Source: Anaerosolibacter carboniphilus (GTDB taxonomy: Bacteria > Bacillota > Clostridia > Peptostreptococcales > Thermotaleaceae). Taken from it: DNA of 64,000 bases. The notes beneath the pieces are model-generated. The model had not been told where the DNA came from. It did no database searches and saw only the letters and a program-made list of their open reading frames with translations. The position numbers and the translations under genes are program-made. The DNA is taken from contig NZ_JACHEN010000008.1 of assembly GCF_014205875.1 (NCBI RefSeq), positions 98,843 to 162,842 on the forward strand, written 5' to 3'. This document shows, one piece after another, positions 8,207-18,390 of the stretch (the stretch's first letter is position 1; every line of letters begins with the position of its first letter).

Positions 8207-9763
8207 ATGCAAAGCAAATTAAATTTAGATCAAGGATTGATTGAAAAGGCAAGGAGCTCAGCGCGACGCATTGCTGAAGATACACAGCAATTTATTGATC
8301 GTCATACAACGGTGACGGTGGAGCGTGCTGTGGCGAGATTGTTAGGCATTGATGGGGTAGATGAAATCGAGAAGCCACTCCCAAATGTTGTGGTAGATAA
8401 TATCAAGGAAGGTGGCGGCCTAGCCCAGGGTATTACTTACTGGATTGGAAATGCCATGATTCATACAGAGAAAAATCCTCAGGAGATTGCCGAGATGGTG
8501 GCCAGTGGACAACTGGACTTAACCAAGGTGCCTGTAGCTGATTTTCATAAAATTCAAGAAGTGATCACACCTATCGCCCAGAAGATGGTGGATCGCATCA
8601 AGGGAAATCGAAAAGACAGAGAGAATTTCCTCACAAATTTAGGAGAAGGCAGAAAACCTTATCTTTATGTAATTGTTGCCACAGGAAACATCTATGAAGA
8701 TGTACTCCAGGCACAAGCTGCTGCAAGACAGGGCGCAGACGTGATCGCGGTAATCAGAACGACAGCACAAAGCTTATTGGATTACGTGCCTTATGGTCCA
8801 ACGACGGAAGGCTTCGGTGGTACCTATGCAACCCAGGAGAACTTTAGAATCATGAGAAAAGCCCTGGATGAGGTAGGACAAGAAGTAGGCCGTTATATCC
8901 GACTATGCAACTACTGCTCAGGTCTTTGCATGCCAGAGATTGCTGCCATGGGTGCTATGGAAAGATTGGACGTTATGTTGAATGATGCACTATACGGCAT
9001 TTTATTTAGAGATATCAACATGCAAAGAACGCTGGTAGATCAATATTTCTCCAGAATTATCAATGGATATGCAGGAATCATCATCAATACAGGTGAGGAT
9101 AACTACCTAACCACAGCCGACGCCGTGGAAGAAGCCCATACCGTATTGGCATCCCAATTCATCAATGAGCAGTTTGCATTAAAAGCGGGAATTCCAGAAG
9201 AGCAAATGGGATTGGGTCATGCCTTTGAAATGAATCCAGATATTGAAAATGGATTTTTACTAGAACTTGCCCAAGCGCAAATGGCAAGGGAGATTTTCCC
9301 AAAGGCACCATTGAAGTACATGCCGCCTACAAAGTTTATGACGGGAAATATTTTCAAAGGCCATATTCAGGATGCATTGTTCAATATGATTTCCGTTATG
9401 ACAAATCAAGGCATTCAGTTATTGGGTATGTTGACAGAGGCGATCCATACGCCGCTGTTACAGGACAGAGCGCTATCCATTGAGAATGCAAAATATATCT
9501 TCAACAATGCCAGAAATTTTGGAGATGAGATTGAATTCAAGAAGGACGGTATGATCCAGAAAAGAGCTCAGGAAGTTTTGAAAACTGCAGCGGATATGCT
9601 GGAGGAAATCGAGAAAGAGGGTCTGTTCTCTACCATTGAGCAAGGAAAATTTGCTGGTGTGAAGAGGGCGATGGATGGCGGAAAAGGACTTCAGGGAGTT
9701 ACCCAGAAGCATGAGAAATATATGAATCCATTCGTAGCATTGATGTTGGGAGGTGTAAGATAA
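8207..9763 (+). CDS. kamD: Lysine 5,6-aminomutase alpha subunit
   Basis: The 518-aa large subunit forms the TIM-barrel core of adenosylcobalamin- and PLP-dependent lysine 5,6-aminomutase, which moves the terminal amino group of beta-lysine to give 3,5-diaminohexanoate. The identity comes from full-length agreement with the KamD family and from the KamE partner that follows. The stop TAA overlaps the ATG of kamE by one base (TAATG), consistent with 1:1 subunit synthesis. The ATG follows GGAGGG. Confidence 0.95.
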   Translation: MQSKLNLDQGLIEKARSSARRIAEDTQQFIDRHTTVTVERAVARLLGIDGVDEIEKPLPNVVVDNIKEGGGLAQGITYWIGNAMIHTEKNPQEIAEMVASGQLDLTKVPVADFHKIQEVITPIAQKMVDRIKGNRKDRENFLTNLGEGRKPYLYVIVATGNIYEDVLQAQAAARQGADVIAVIRTTAQSLLDYVPYGPTTEGFGGTYATQENFRIMRKALDEVGQEVGRYIRLCNYCSGLCMPEIAAMGAMERLDVMLNDALYGILFRDINMQRTLVDQYFSRIINGYAGIIINTGEDNYLTTADAVEEAHTVLASQFINEQFALKAGIPEEQMGLGHAFEMNPDIENGFLLELAQAQMAREIFPKAPLKYMPPTKFMTGNIFKGHIQDALFNMISVMTNQGIQLLGMLTEAIHTPLLQDRALSIENAKYIFNNARNFGDEIEFKKDGMIQKRAQEVLKTAADMLEEIEKEGLFSTIEQGKFAGVKRAMDGGKGLQGVTQKHEKYMNPFVALMLGGVR

Positions 9764-10524
9764 TGGCGATCCAAAAAGTAGATTTGACAAAAATTAAGCC
9801 CTATGGAGATACCATGAATGACGGTATGGTGCAGTTATCCTTTACCTTACCCGTTCCTTGTGGAGAAGAGGCCAAAGAAGCTGCCAGACGTCTTGCACTG
9901 AAAATGGGATTAGAAGAACCTGCCGTGGTCCATGCGGAAGACTTAGGGGTAGGCTATACCATGTTTGTCATGTACGGCAAGTGTCAGCACACGGTGGACT
10001 ATACTGCCATCGAGGTACCAAAGGTGGATGTGGAAGTCATGGACAAATATGAGGTAGAGCACTACATCGAAGAAAACATCGGCCGTGATGTGGTGATCGT
10101 GGGGGCATGTACTGGTACCGATGCCCACACCGTTGGTATCGATGCTATCATGAACATGAAGGGTTATGCTGGCCACTACGGCTTGGAAAGATACAAAGGC
10201 ATCAAGGCATACAATCTGGGAAGCCAGGTTCCCAATGAGGAATTCGTAGCAAAAGCCATTGAGTTGAATGCCGATGCATTATTGGTATCTCAAGTAGTTA
10301 CTCAGAAGGATGTCCATATTCCAAACCTTACCCAGTTGGTAGAACTTTTGGAAGCAGAAGGCATTCGAGATAAGGTGGTTTTGGTCTGCGGCGGTCCTAG
10401 GGTCAACCATGAACTAGCCAAGGAATTGGGATATGATGCAGGTTTTGGTACCGGCTCCTATGCTGAAGATGTGGCATCCTTTGTGGTTACAGAAATGACC
10501 AAGAGAAATCTAGTGAAGAAATAA
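9763..10524 (+). CDS. kamE: Lysine 5,6-aminomutase beta subunit (B12-binding)
   Basis: The 253-aa small subunit carries the cobalamin-binding Rossmann domain with the base-off motif DAHTVG at 120-125 (H122 would be the lower cobalt ligand). K145 in LERYKG fits the lysine that forms the PLP aldimine in this family (K144 in characterised enzymes). The VCGGPRV and GYDAGFGTGS stretches near the C-terminus are typical of B12-binding domains. It is the last gene of the operon, translationally coupled to kamD and followed by an intrinsic terminator. Confidence 0.96.
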   Translation: MAIQKVDLTKIKPYGDTMNDGMVQLSFTLPVPCGEEAKEAARRLALKMGLEEPAVVHAEDLGVGYTMFVMYGKCQHTVDYTAIEVPKVDVEVMDKYEVEHYIEENIGRDVVIVGACTGTDAHTVGIDAIMNMKGYAGHYGLERYKGIKAYNLGSQVPNEEFVAKAIELNADALLVSQVVTQKDVHIPNLTQLVELLEAEGIRDKVVLVCGGPRVNHELAKELGYDAGFGTGSYAEDVASFVVTEMTKRNLVKK

Positions 10525-10550
10525 GGAATTGTTAATTTTTAGAAATAGAT

Positions 10551-10584
10551 AAAAAGATCAGTGATGAAACTGGTCTTTTTTTTA
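10551..10584 (+). terminator. Intrinsic terminator of the kdd-kam operon
   Basis: AAAAGATCAGT pairs with ACTGGTCTTTT around a short loop and runs into a T tract. It lies 27 nt after the kamE stop and closes the lysine operon. Confidence 0.85.
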
Positions 10585-10680
10585 CGGAAAGAACTAGAAA
10601 TATGGGAAAATATGTTATATTATGTAATAAAACGAATTATTTAGAAAACTCTTACAATTTCACAAGGAAGGTGGGATATT

Positions 10681-11751
10681 TTGAACAAAGGGATTGGATT
10701 TATTATTTTGTGTTTTTTTATTATTTTTATCTCTTTATCCTACGGTGAAGGACAGACAGTATATCAAGAAGTGTACTACGATGCAGTGAGAAAAGATAAT
10801 TATTTTGATAGCATTACAGAAGCGTTAAGCCATGTGGCAGAGAATGGAACCCTTTATATCTGCAAGCCTATCAGAATTACATCTCAGTTGAAATCACTTA
10901 AAATTGATAAAGCCATGACCATCAAGGGAGAGAGCAATCAAGAGAAAAGTATCATCATTGAAGGCGGTGGTACAGGCCCTGTATTTAATCTTGGTAACAC
11001 AGTATCTTCTTTTCGACTTGAGAACATCTATGCAGTGGGGGTCGGAGCGGCTGTGGTCAAAGGGCATGGTGAGTGCATAACCATCATAAATTGTAATTTT
11101 GAAGATTGTATGCCCATAGATATTACATCGGCAAAGGTGAAGGAAATCGTATTGGATGGGAATAGGGTGATTAGAGCCTATACTTCAATACGTCCAGCCA
11201 GCTATGGAGCAAAAGTCGCCGTGAAGAATAATTATTTTGGGGTGACGGGTGGTGAAGCGCGAGGACTTAATATAGAAAACTGTGAAGTATTTATTGAAAA
11301 CAATCGCTTCAATGGTGTTAGCTTGAATGTATATGACGGAGAGAAGGCCCTTGGGCTCATTCAATACAACACTTTCGAACGTGACGGAAGAAAAATCATG
11401 GTGACTGAAAATGATCAAAAACTTCATTTTCAAAATAATAAAATCTACAAGGATGCAGGACAAGTATACTATAGAGGAAATGGAACCATAGATTTTACAA
11501 AAAACTGGTGGGGATCCAAAGAAGGACCTAAGGAGGGTGTGATGGATGGAAATATCGACTACAGTAATTGGGCGCTTTTCGAGGATTTCAGAAGATATCA
11601 GAAAGACTCATATACATTGACAGACCTTCAAGACGCATACGATCACCTGAAAAAAGATGCAAATGCCGACAATTGGATCTATGACATGGATAAGAACAAT
11701 CATATCAATTTTTTGGATATCATAGCCATCACAAGAAGTATTTCTGAGTAG
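10681..11751 (+). CDS. Secreted beta-helix protein with dockerin-like C-terminus
   Basis: The 356-aa product starts with a hydrophobic signal peptide (~1-22). Residues ~60-290 have the short repeated beta strands (FRLENIYAVG, CITIINCNFEDC, VAVKNNYFG, VFIENNRFNG) of a right-handed parallel beta-helix, as in pectate-lyase-like and surface carbohydrate-active proteins. No catalytic residues can be assigned. The C-terminal ~40 residues contain one EF-hand-like loop (DMDKNNHINFLDIIAI) matching half of a dockerin. The next gene, 15 nt downstream, encodes a cohesin-like domain, so the two proteins may bind each other. The TTG at 10681 is preceded by GGAAGGTGGG. Confidence 0.7.
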   Translation: MNKGIGFIILCFFIIFISLSYGEGQTVYQEVYYDAVRKDNYFDSITEALSHVAENGTLYICKPIRITSQLKSLKIDKAMTIKGESNQEKSIIIEGGGTGPVFNLGNTVSSFRLENIYAVGVGAAVVKGHGECITIINCNFEDCMPIDITSAKVKEIVLDGNRVIRAYTSIRPASYGAKVAVKNNYFGVTGGEARGLNIENCEVFIENNRFNGVSLNVYDGEKALGLIQYNTFERDGRKIMVTENDQKLHFQNNKIYKDAGQVYYRGNGTIDFTKNWWGSKEGPKEGVMDGNIDYSNWALFEDFRRYQKDSYTLTDLQDAYDHLKKDANADNWIYDMDKNNHINFLDIIAITRSISE

Positions 11752-11766
11752 AAAGGAGGAAATCGG

Positions 11767-13212
11767 GTGAAGAAAAGATATAGATTCGGGGTAGGATTCA
11801 TTTGTTTTTTACTCTTCTCTTCCGTAGTCTACGGGATGGAGCCTAGCCTTGAAATGAAGGTGAGCCAAGAAGAGATCATGCTGAATGAAACAGTGAATAT
11901 AGTAATCACGGCAAAGGATATCGACGGAATAGCAGGGAGCGATATCCTTTTGTATTATGATAAAACAAAATTAAAGCTCATCGTTAAAGAAATCAAGCTG
12001 GAACAATCTGATAGGGTGGATTTGCAGGAGATCATAACAGGTATAGAGGATGTGCCTGGAAAAGCAAGAATTTACTTTGGTCTGAAAAAGGATAAACCAC
12101 TATTGCGGGGAGCTGAGAAAATATTGGCCACACTAGCCTTTGAAGCTATTGGTATGGGAAATGCCGAAATCAAAATGGATCCAACGAGCCAGTTGGTGAA
12201 GGAAATAGTTCATGAAACAGAGATCAGCTATGATTACGCAAGTCCTGTGTTATCTCCTCCAAAGCAAATCCGTATAATAATTCCTAATACCCCAGTACCA
12301 GAGGAGCCTAATGATAATCCAAGCGATGACCCCACCGAGGGCTCGAATGAGAGCCCTAATGATGATGGCTCTATTGATGAGCCGAATGATGAGTCCGATG
12401 AGAATGACAATCCTCCCAAAGACGCTGTGGATAGAGGCGATCGATTACAGGACTCTCTTGGGAATAATGGGGATAAGTTAATGCTTCAAGCCTTAGATAT
12501 CCACAGCATCGATCAAAATGGATTAAAACTATGCGGCTCAATCTATTGGATTGATAATCCCAACGTATTGAAGGAGATCACGCTCCCCTATCATGGAGAT
12601 GATCTGAATATGAAGAGATTGGGCATTTATTATTATCACGAAAAGAAACAAAAGTGGATCTATTTGGGTGGAAAAGTTCATGGAAATACTTTAACAGTAA
12701 GCCTGATAAACCACAACATTAACTTTAACAAATTGGCAGTGCTGGAAGATAGAACTTACCCTGGCTTCACCGATATTGTAGGTGAAGATATGAGCGCGGA
12801 TCTAGTAAAAGTATTAACATTAGGCATTATAAAAGGGTATGAAGATTTAACGCTAAGACTAGACCAAACCATGTCCAGAGAGGAATGGATTACGGCATTC
12901 ATTCTTGCTTTAGATACACCATTAAAGGAAGGTGAGGACGATTTAAGTTTTGAAGAGGTGTCACCGTGGGCGCAAGCCTATATTCGAACTGCCTTAGCGC
13001 TAGAACTGATAGGCGATACCTCTGTCAGAGGACATGAAAGACTTATGGCAAAAGAAGCGGTTGAAATGTTAGATAAAGCAGTAAGCAGGATGGCAGAGCT
13101 TGAAGAAAAGAAAGTTTTTAGATTGGAGGAAGAAATAGAGGGAGACCCATTGTTGACAAGGAGACAAGCGGTTCAGTTGCTGGCACAGCTGCTGAAATAT
13201 CTTTATGTTTAA
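11767..13212 (+). CDS. Cohesin-domain surface protein with degenerate SLH region
   Basis: The 481-aa product has a signal peptide (~1-24), then a cohesin-like beta-sandwich at ~27-165 (GIAGSDILLYYDKTKLKL and ILATLAFEAIGMG match the family pattern). A strongly acidic P/D/E/N/S linker (~178-222) follows, then a beta module (~235-325) and a C-terminal region (~328-481) resembling SLH repeats (FTDIVGEDM, GIIKGYEDLTLRLDQTMSREEW, VSPWAQAYIRTALALELIGD). This is a plausible cell-wall anchor carrying a cohesin, next to a dockerin-like partner. The GTG start follows AAAGGAGG, 15 nt after the previous stop. Confidence 0.7.
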   Translation: MKKRYRFGVGFICFLLFSSVVYGMEPSLEMKVSQEEIMLNETVNIVITAKDIDGIAGSDILLYYDKTKLKLIVKEIKLEQSDRVDLQEIITGIEDVPGKARIYFGLKKDKPLLRGAEKILATLAFEAIGMGNAEIKMDPTSQLVKEIVHETEISYDYASPVLSPPKQIRIIIPNTPVPEEPNDNPSDDPTEGSNESPNDDGSIDEPNDESDENDNPPKDAVDRGDRLQDSLGNNGDKLMLQALDIHSIDQNGLKLCGSIYWIDNPNVLKEITLPYHGDDLNMKRLGIYYYHEKKQKWIYLGGKVHGNTLTVSLINHNINFNKLAVLEDRTYPGFTDIVGEDMSADLVKVLTLGIIKGYEDLTLRLDQTMSREEWITAFILALDTPLKEGEDDLSFEEVSPWAQAYIRTALALELIGDTSVRGHERLMAKEAVEMLDKAVSRMAELEEKKVFRLEEEIEGDPLLTRRQAVQLLAQLLKYLYV

Positions 13213-13219
13213 AAACAGA

Positions 13220-13247
13220 TGTAGGAGGGGCTGAAGTCCCTCCTACA
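13220..13247. terminator. TGTAGGAGGG palindrome between convergent genes
   Basis: TGTAGGAGGG and CCCTCCTACA pair around GCTGAAGT. It lies in the 54-bp gap between two convergent genes and belongs to the dispersed GTAG-type palindromes (copies at 29782-29809, 29837-29863, 31833-31856 and 31892-31916). It could stop transcription from both sides, but it has no strong T tract. Confidence 0.5.
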
Positions 13248-13266
13248 GAATTTCAAAAATGATTTT

Positions 13267-14016
13267 CTAATGTTCGGTATAATCAACAATTTTATTTCTA
13301 TCCTTGTCATATTCATAAGTGGCGACACGGGCGCTTTCTTTGTCATAGATATATACAGTGATATTTTTGTTAAATTGTTTTTCGATTTCTTCGCATATCT
13401 CTAAGATAAATTCACGGAAATCTGCGCGGTCACGATCTTTCCAATTCTTAGAGGAACGATAAAAATCTACATCCATTCGTACACGAATATCTCCATCGGA
13501 AGATTGAGTCAAGCGGTATTCAAATTCCATGTCCACATCATCATCATGATAACGATCGTAGTCTTCTTCTAAAATTTCCTCTACACGATCTAATGCAGAG
13601 CTGGAAGAAAGATTATCACTAGAACTGGTTCCTTCTCTGTACATAGACAATTCCAGCTCCTTTAACTGTAATTGATACTTTAAATCGTTAATTTCTTTAT
13701 TTTTGCGATCTAGATCATATTTTAAAGTGCTTAGTGTAACGCCGCTATTCGAGGATGTTAGAGTCATGGTTTTTGTTTTGTCATTCCATTTCCTGTCGAA
13801 ACCAAGGCTGTCGGCTATGTCCTCAACAGGGACATAAGTACGATCGTTATAGATAAAAGGACTACTGGAGAAGGTCAAAGCCCTCCCATCCACATTGACT
13901 TTAATATCATAAAACCATGCGACGATGGTTTGGCCAACGCTTTTACCAAAACCCAAGGATGTACTAAAGAGAAACATCAATAGAATCATCCCAAGGATGG
14001 TTAATCTCTTTTTCAT
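13267..14016 (-). CDS. Secreted stalk-domain protein with coiled coil
   Basis: The 249-aa product has a signal peptide (~1-24) and a stalk domain of the copper-amine-oxidase N-terminal type (~35-90: YNDRTYVPVEDIADSLGF...WNDKTKTMTL). A coiled coil follows (~95-128), then a ~95-residue acidic alpha/beta module (~142-245). The last module also occurs twice in the protein at 52367-53404, so the two are paralogues. No enzymatic function is implied by the stalk domain, which is a common cell-surface module in these clostridia. The ATG follows GGAGGTG. Confidence 0.75.
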   Translation of the reverse strand: MKKRLTILGMILLMFLFSTSLGFGKSVGQTIVAWFYDIKVNVDGRALTFSSSPFIYNDRTYVPVEDIADSLGFDRKWNDKTKTMTLTSSNSGVTLSTLKYDLDRKNKEINDLKYQLQLKELELSMYREGTSSSDNLSSSSALDRVEEILEEDYDRYHDDDVDMEFEYRLTQSSDGDIRVRMDVDFYRSSKNWKDRDRADFREFILEICEEIEKQFNKNITVYIYDKESARVATYEYDKDRNKIVDYTEH

Positions 14017-14295
14017 ATATGCACCTCCAAAATTTTCCCATTTTATGCTTCTATTGTATCACAAAAAAAGGGGACCTCTCAATAAAAATGAAAAAAAGAA
14101 AAAAATAGGAAAAAAGTAGGGATTTTGTAGAAAAATGATAGATTCATTAATGACAAGAAAAGGAGGAGGTGTTACGATAAAACTAAAGATAAAAAAAGAT
14201 GAAGAAAATCATGGTAATTGCAATAATGTTTAAAATCTATGGCGTATTATGCCGATATCATTTTTAGACTATTATCGACATGTGGGGGGATTGTT

Positions 14296-17200
14296 TTGAC
14301 AAAAAGAATAATGATGTATGTACTTATTTTCACGCTAGTTTTTACCACGATACCTGTGCAAAACATATGGGCAAGTACGACGGTGAATAAGGTAGACTTG
14401 TTTACGACGGCAGCAACAGATCAATCTGGTGTGACGATTGAAAAGGGTAAGAAGAATATCAACTACACCATTCAGCAAATCCTCTTTACGGTAGGGTCAG
14501 GTTATAACCTTCAATCGACAAGTTATTTAAATAATGTGAAAGTATATGGAGATAGTGAAGATGAGACCTATAAGTTTGATATAACCGCTGCAAGCGGACA
14601 ACTGTTATTGAAGTTAAAAACGGGCACTGACGGAACATCACCTTACCAATTGAAGAAGCATACGTTATATCGTATTGTCATCCCTGAGGGATTGTTTGGC
14701 AAGACCGATGGATCAGAAGTGAATATGGGAGAAAACTTTACCTTTGTAACCAATGCAGGGTCTTCCGGCAGCGATATCATCGCAAACAATACACCTGCCA
14801 ACAATCAGAACGGCGTGGATTATACAGCGGGTACGTTAAGTTTTACGTTTGTATATAACATTGCTTTCACTGATCAAAGCCATCTAGGCGAGTACATAAG
14901 CATTGAGACGAAGGATCTGACGAATGGAAGTGCAGGTTACGTTCAGGAAGACTTAAGTGGGTTTAATATTCAGATTACTGGGAAAAAGCTGGAGATAGCA
15001 TCAAAGGATGGCAAACTCAAGGATCTTAGTGAATACAGGGTGCAGTTAAAAGAAAAAACAGTGCTTCTAGCAAACAATCCAGACGCAGATGCCAAGATTT
15101 ATAATGATGTCATCAATGTTATTTTCTATACCAACAATATTGTGGAGAGCACAAGCCCTTTAAACAATGCAGTCAATGTTGGTCTGGAACCCAAGATTTC
15201 GTTTACATTTAAAGATCTAGTGGTCGGGAGCTTAAGCAATATTAAGCTGAATGAAGTTGTTTCAGGGTCAGAAGTTCCTGCTGCTGTAAGCTTGTCCAAT
15301 GACAGCAAGACATTGTATGTGGCGATACAGGGAGAGAATATACTGAAAAAGGATACGAGTTATAGAGTAACGATACCCGTCAATACGTTTACTTTAAGTG
15401 GCACCTCAGTCGCGAATAAGACAAATATTGTATTGTCGTTTAAAACCGGAACGCAAGGAGAGAGTCCAACAGCATCGGCCTATGGCTCCAATGAGAACTT
15501 CTCCGATAACATACGAGATATTAACAGCACACAGCTTTCAGAAAACGGATATATTTATATAAAGATGGACCGACCTGTCCAGTGGGATAAAGACTGGTCA
15601 GGAGATGGAAAAAAGACAGCTCGTATCAATCAAGTAGAACTATTCAAGATGCCGGCAGTAGACCCTACGGATCCAGATGCCAAAGCCTTTGGAAAAAATG
15701 GGGTACAATATGATAAGAAGTTTTGGTATATGAAAGACGGAGGCACCTTCAAACTGGCCACGACACCCGATGATGGGGCAACTGTAGCAGCTTCTGTCTA
15801 TTACAAAGAAGAAATGGCAGTGGAAAGCATAGATATAGTGGGTACGAACAAAAACATTTTAAGAGTGAAACCAAAGTTCCCTTTATTAAGTTTGAACCAG
15901 TACCAGTTACGAATCAATGGAGAAATGATAGAGGATGCATACGGTGTCAATGGATCGGGGTATATTGATTTTTATTTCTGGGCAAAAGGGAATTCAGAAA
16001 ATGCGATCTCATCTTGGGGATTCTCAGATACTACTTCCTTTACCTCTGAAATTGTCAGTACTTCGCCGCATGTTAAGCAGAGGGTTCATGGGACCACAAG
16101 ATACTCTCCCAATAAGCCCATTAAGATAAGCATGGGGGCAGAACTGATTCCATCGGCCCAAACGGGTAAGGTGGTCAGCAATGCTTATCAGAACAGTGCC
16201 CTTGGTAATATATTATTAAGACCTTCAAACTATTCAGAAGGATCCATCACCATCGGAACAACTTTATTGGATGCACCGACTATCGAATTAGATACAACGG
16301 TACAATTTAAACTAAATGAAGATATTAATCCTAAAGGTGACACTATAAATTGGATTATAAAAAATGCAAACATTGCTACGATAGATACAAATGGAAGGGT
16401 CAAGGGAATTGCCAAAGGTCAAACACAAATCTTAGCTTTGGATGGAGAAGGAAACACTTTGACCACGGTCAATGTAACCATACAGGAAGGAACCTTGGGC
16501 ATTGGAAAGATCAAGATCATCTATGAAGAAACCAACAGTGGCAAACAAACCCTAGTATATTTATATCCAAACCAGGAACTGATCAGCGGTATGAGCTATA
16601 AGCTTTTTCTTCCAGGAGATGTATTTCAAACAAGGGGAAAAACATATGCCCCAGCCCGGGAAATCGAGTTGGTGGTAAGCGGAGATACAAGCAGTGATCC
16701 GACGATTCAGACCATCGAGAATGGTACGGTATCCATTGAGGATCTATTGAATAAGACAGAGCATACCTTCTTGATCAAAGGATATAATTTTAGGAAAGAT
16801 ATCAACCAAGTTATTCTGAAATCAAATAAAAATTCAGAAGAAATACCCATTGCAGCGTCTTATGTGAATTTTGTGGGTACAGACCAACTGAAAGTCACCA
16901 TCAAAGATACATCCAAGGCATCCCTTGTCAGCAGAGCCGGAGGAGATGACTATACCGTTATCGTAATATTCAAAGATGGTGATCGTGCCGAGTCACCTTC
17001 GGGCGTGTACTTCAAAACCCTGACTATGGGGATACCTTCTGTCGTTGCAAAATATCCCGATCAGAATGGCACTTACGACGAGCAGAGTCTAACCCATACC
17101 GTAAATGATAGCTTTACCAGCGGCAAGTATTTCCTAAGGGTGACCTTTAGTGATCCGGATGGCACCTTGACCTTTAATGGTGTTACAGGCTTAAATAATA

Positions 17201-18363
17201 TCATCAATTCCAGTGTTGTTTCCGTGGGAAGTACCACATCCATGATTGATGTAGACTTTGTCAATCAGATATTGAATATGGGAGATTATAATAGAAACAA
17301 TGCGATTTATAAATATCTGCTTATCAAAAATACGAGCAATAAGCAAGCAACCCTCTATATTCCAGTAAAAGCATTAAGATCCCAGACGACTTATCAGGTA
17401 ACCTTAAGACCTGGGATTGTAGCAAGCAATGCTGGAAGTAACGAGGAAATCAGCTATCAGTTTGGCACCAAGTCCATGCCCTATATTGATAAGGTAAGCA
17501 TTGGAACGGTACCAGAAAAATACGATGTGGATGAGCCGATCCTTCTTGAAGGAGATTTCTTTGACAGCAGTACCATTCAGGTGTATTTTAATGATATAGC
17601 TGCCTACGAAGTGAATGTAAAAGAGAGGACAAACAGTGACGGAACGAAGGCAAGTTATTTGGAGGTTTATCTGCCAAGAGGAAAGAACAAGCTTTCACCA
17701 GGTGTCTATGATATCAAGATTTCAAATAGTGATAATGATCAATACATAGAATATGGTGCGCTGAGCGTTGTAAATGCAGGAAATGTACGAGATATACCCA
17801 ATGAAGATTATCGATATAAGGATGAGATACGACAAGGGGATGTCAAAGCCAGTACGAAAGTCAGTCAAGACACACTACATATGGAATCCAGATATAGAGG
17901 CGAAGCCTATGTGGTCATGGATCTAGATGAGATGATGGGAACCGAGGTAAGGGTAAGAAAGATTACTTACGGAGGAGACAAAAAATATAAGATTGGAATC
18001 CTTGAAACAAAATCCAAATGGGCTGATATTGCCCTCCATGGACTAACGTTGGATCCAAATGCTGATGGGGAGATGATCACCGTAGCTTTGGGCAGGACAG
18101 AACCCGTGGTGGCCCAAGCCCTTCAGAAAAAGATAAAGGGCACGGTAAAATCAGATTGGATTCAAGTAACGGGTGAAAACTTCAAAATATCCAGTGTGAC
18201 TTTATCAATACCTTATAAAAATTCTGATGGGAAGCATTTAAAGGTATACAGATATGATGAAGACACAAGGAGCCTTTACGAAATAAATGGAACAGTGGAT
18301 CTGGTAAATGGAAAAGTGAAGATAGCAAGCAGTGAACCAGGAATCTTTGTCGTTGTAGAATAG
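14296..18363 (+). CDS. Large secreted Ig-like surface protein
   Basis: From the TTG at 14296 (behind a run of six G at 14284-14289) the product is 1355 aa with a clean signal peptide. An upstream in-frame ATG at 14239 would add 19 residues without a ribosome binding site. The sequence is almost entirely beta. It contains repeated Ig-like units of the SbsA/SwmB kind (STSPLNNAVNVGLEPKISFTF), one bacterial Ig-like group 2 domain (~16280-16490; WIIKNANIATIDTNGRVKGIAKGQTQI) and TIG-like units (PYIDKVSIGTVPEKYDVDEPILLEGDFF). No SLH or sorting motif is visible. The next giant gene follows after 27 nt, suggesting one transcript and perhaps one surface structure. Confidence 0.75.
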   Translation: MTKRIMMYVLIFTLVFTTIPVQNIWASTTVNKVDLFTTAATDQSGVTIEKGKKNINYTIQQILFTVGSGYNLQSTSYLNNVKVYGDSEDETYKFDITAASGQLLLKLKTGTDGTSPYQLKKHTLYRIVIPEGLFGKTDGSEVNMGENFTFVTNAGSSGSDIIANNTPANNQNGVDYTAGTLSFTFVYNIAFTDQSHLGEYISIETKDLTNGSAGYVQEDLSGFNIQITGKKLEIASKDGKLKDLSEYRVQLKEKTVLLANNPDADAKIYNDVINVIFYTNNIVESTSPLNNAVNVGLEPKISFTFKDLVVGSLSNIKLNEVVSGSEVPAAVSLSNDSKTLYVAIQGENILKKDTSYRVTIPVNTFTLSGTSVANKTNIVLSFKTGTQGESPTASAYGSNENFSDNIRDINSTQLSENGYIYIKMDRPVQWDKDWSGDGKKTARINQVELFKMPAVDPTDPDAKAFGKNGVQYDKKFWYMKDGGTFKLATTPDDGATVAASVYYKEEMAVESIDIVGTNKNILRVKPKFPLLSLNQYQLRINGEMIEDAYGVNGSGYIDFYFWAKGNSENAISSWGFSDTTSFTSEIVSTSPHVKQRVHGTTRYSPNKPIKISMGAELIPSAQTGKVVSNAYQNSALGNILLRPSNYSEGSITIGTTLLDAPTIELDTTVQFKLNEDINPKGDTINWIIKNANIATIDTNGRVKGIAKGQTQILALDGEGNTLTTVNVTIQEGTLGIGKIKIIYEETNSGKQTLVYLYPNQELISGMSYKLFLPGDVFQTRGKTYAPAREIELVVSGDTSSDPTIQTIENGTVSIEDLLNKTEHTFLIKGYNFRKDINQVILKSNKNSEEIPIAASYVNFVGTDQLKVTIKDTSKASLVSRAGGDDYTVIVIFKDGDRAESPSGVYFKTLTMGIPSVVAKYPDQNGTYDEQSLTHTVNDSFTSGKYFLRVTFSDPDGTLTFNGVTGLNNIINSSVVSVGSTTSMIDVDFVNQILNMGDYNRNNAIYKYLLIKNTSNKQATLYIPVKALRSQTTYQVTLRPGIVASNAGSNEEISYQFGTKSMPYIDKVSIGTVPEKYDVDEPILLEGDFFDSSTIQVYFNDIAAYEVNVKERTNSDGTKASYLEVYLPRGKNKLSPGVYDIKISNSDNDQYIEYGALSVVNAGNVRDIPNEDYRYKDEIRQGDVKASTKVSQDTLHMESRYRGEAYVVMDLDEMMGTEVRVRKITYGGDKKYKIGILETKSKWADIALHGLTLDPNADGEMITVALGRTEPVVAQALQKKIKGTVKSDWIQVTGENFKISSVTLSIPYKNSDGKHLKVYRYDEDTRSLYEINGTVDLVNGKVKIASSEPGIFVVVE

Positions 18364-18390
18364 GATATGGAAAGGTGGTGCTTCTGAAAC

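Noticed and set aside
14161..14232. Short peptide gene after AGGAGGAGGTG at 14161
   Set aside because: The open stretch behind this good ribosome binding sequence has no ATG, GTG or TTG start in frame.
14239..14295. Upstream ATG for the 1355-aa surface protein
   Set aside because: There is no ribosome binding site, and the TTG at 14296 follows six G residues and starts a clean signal peptide.
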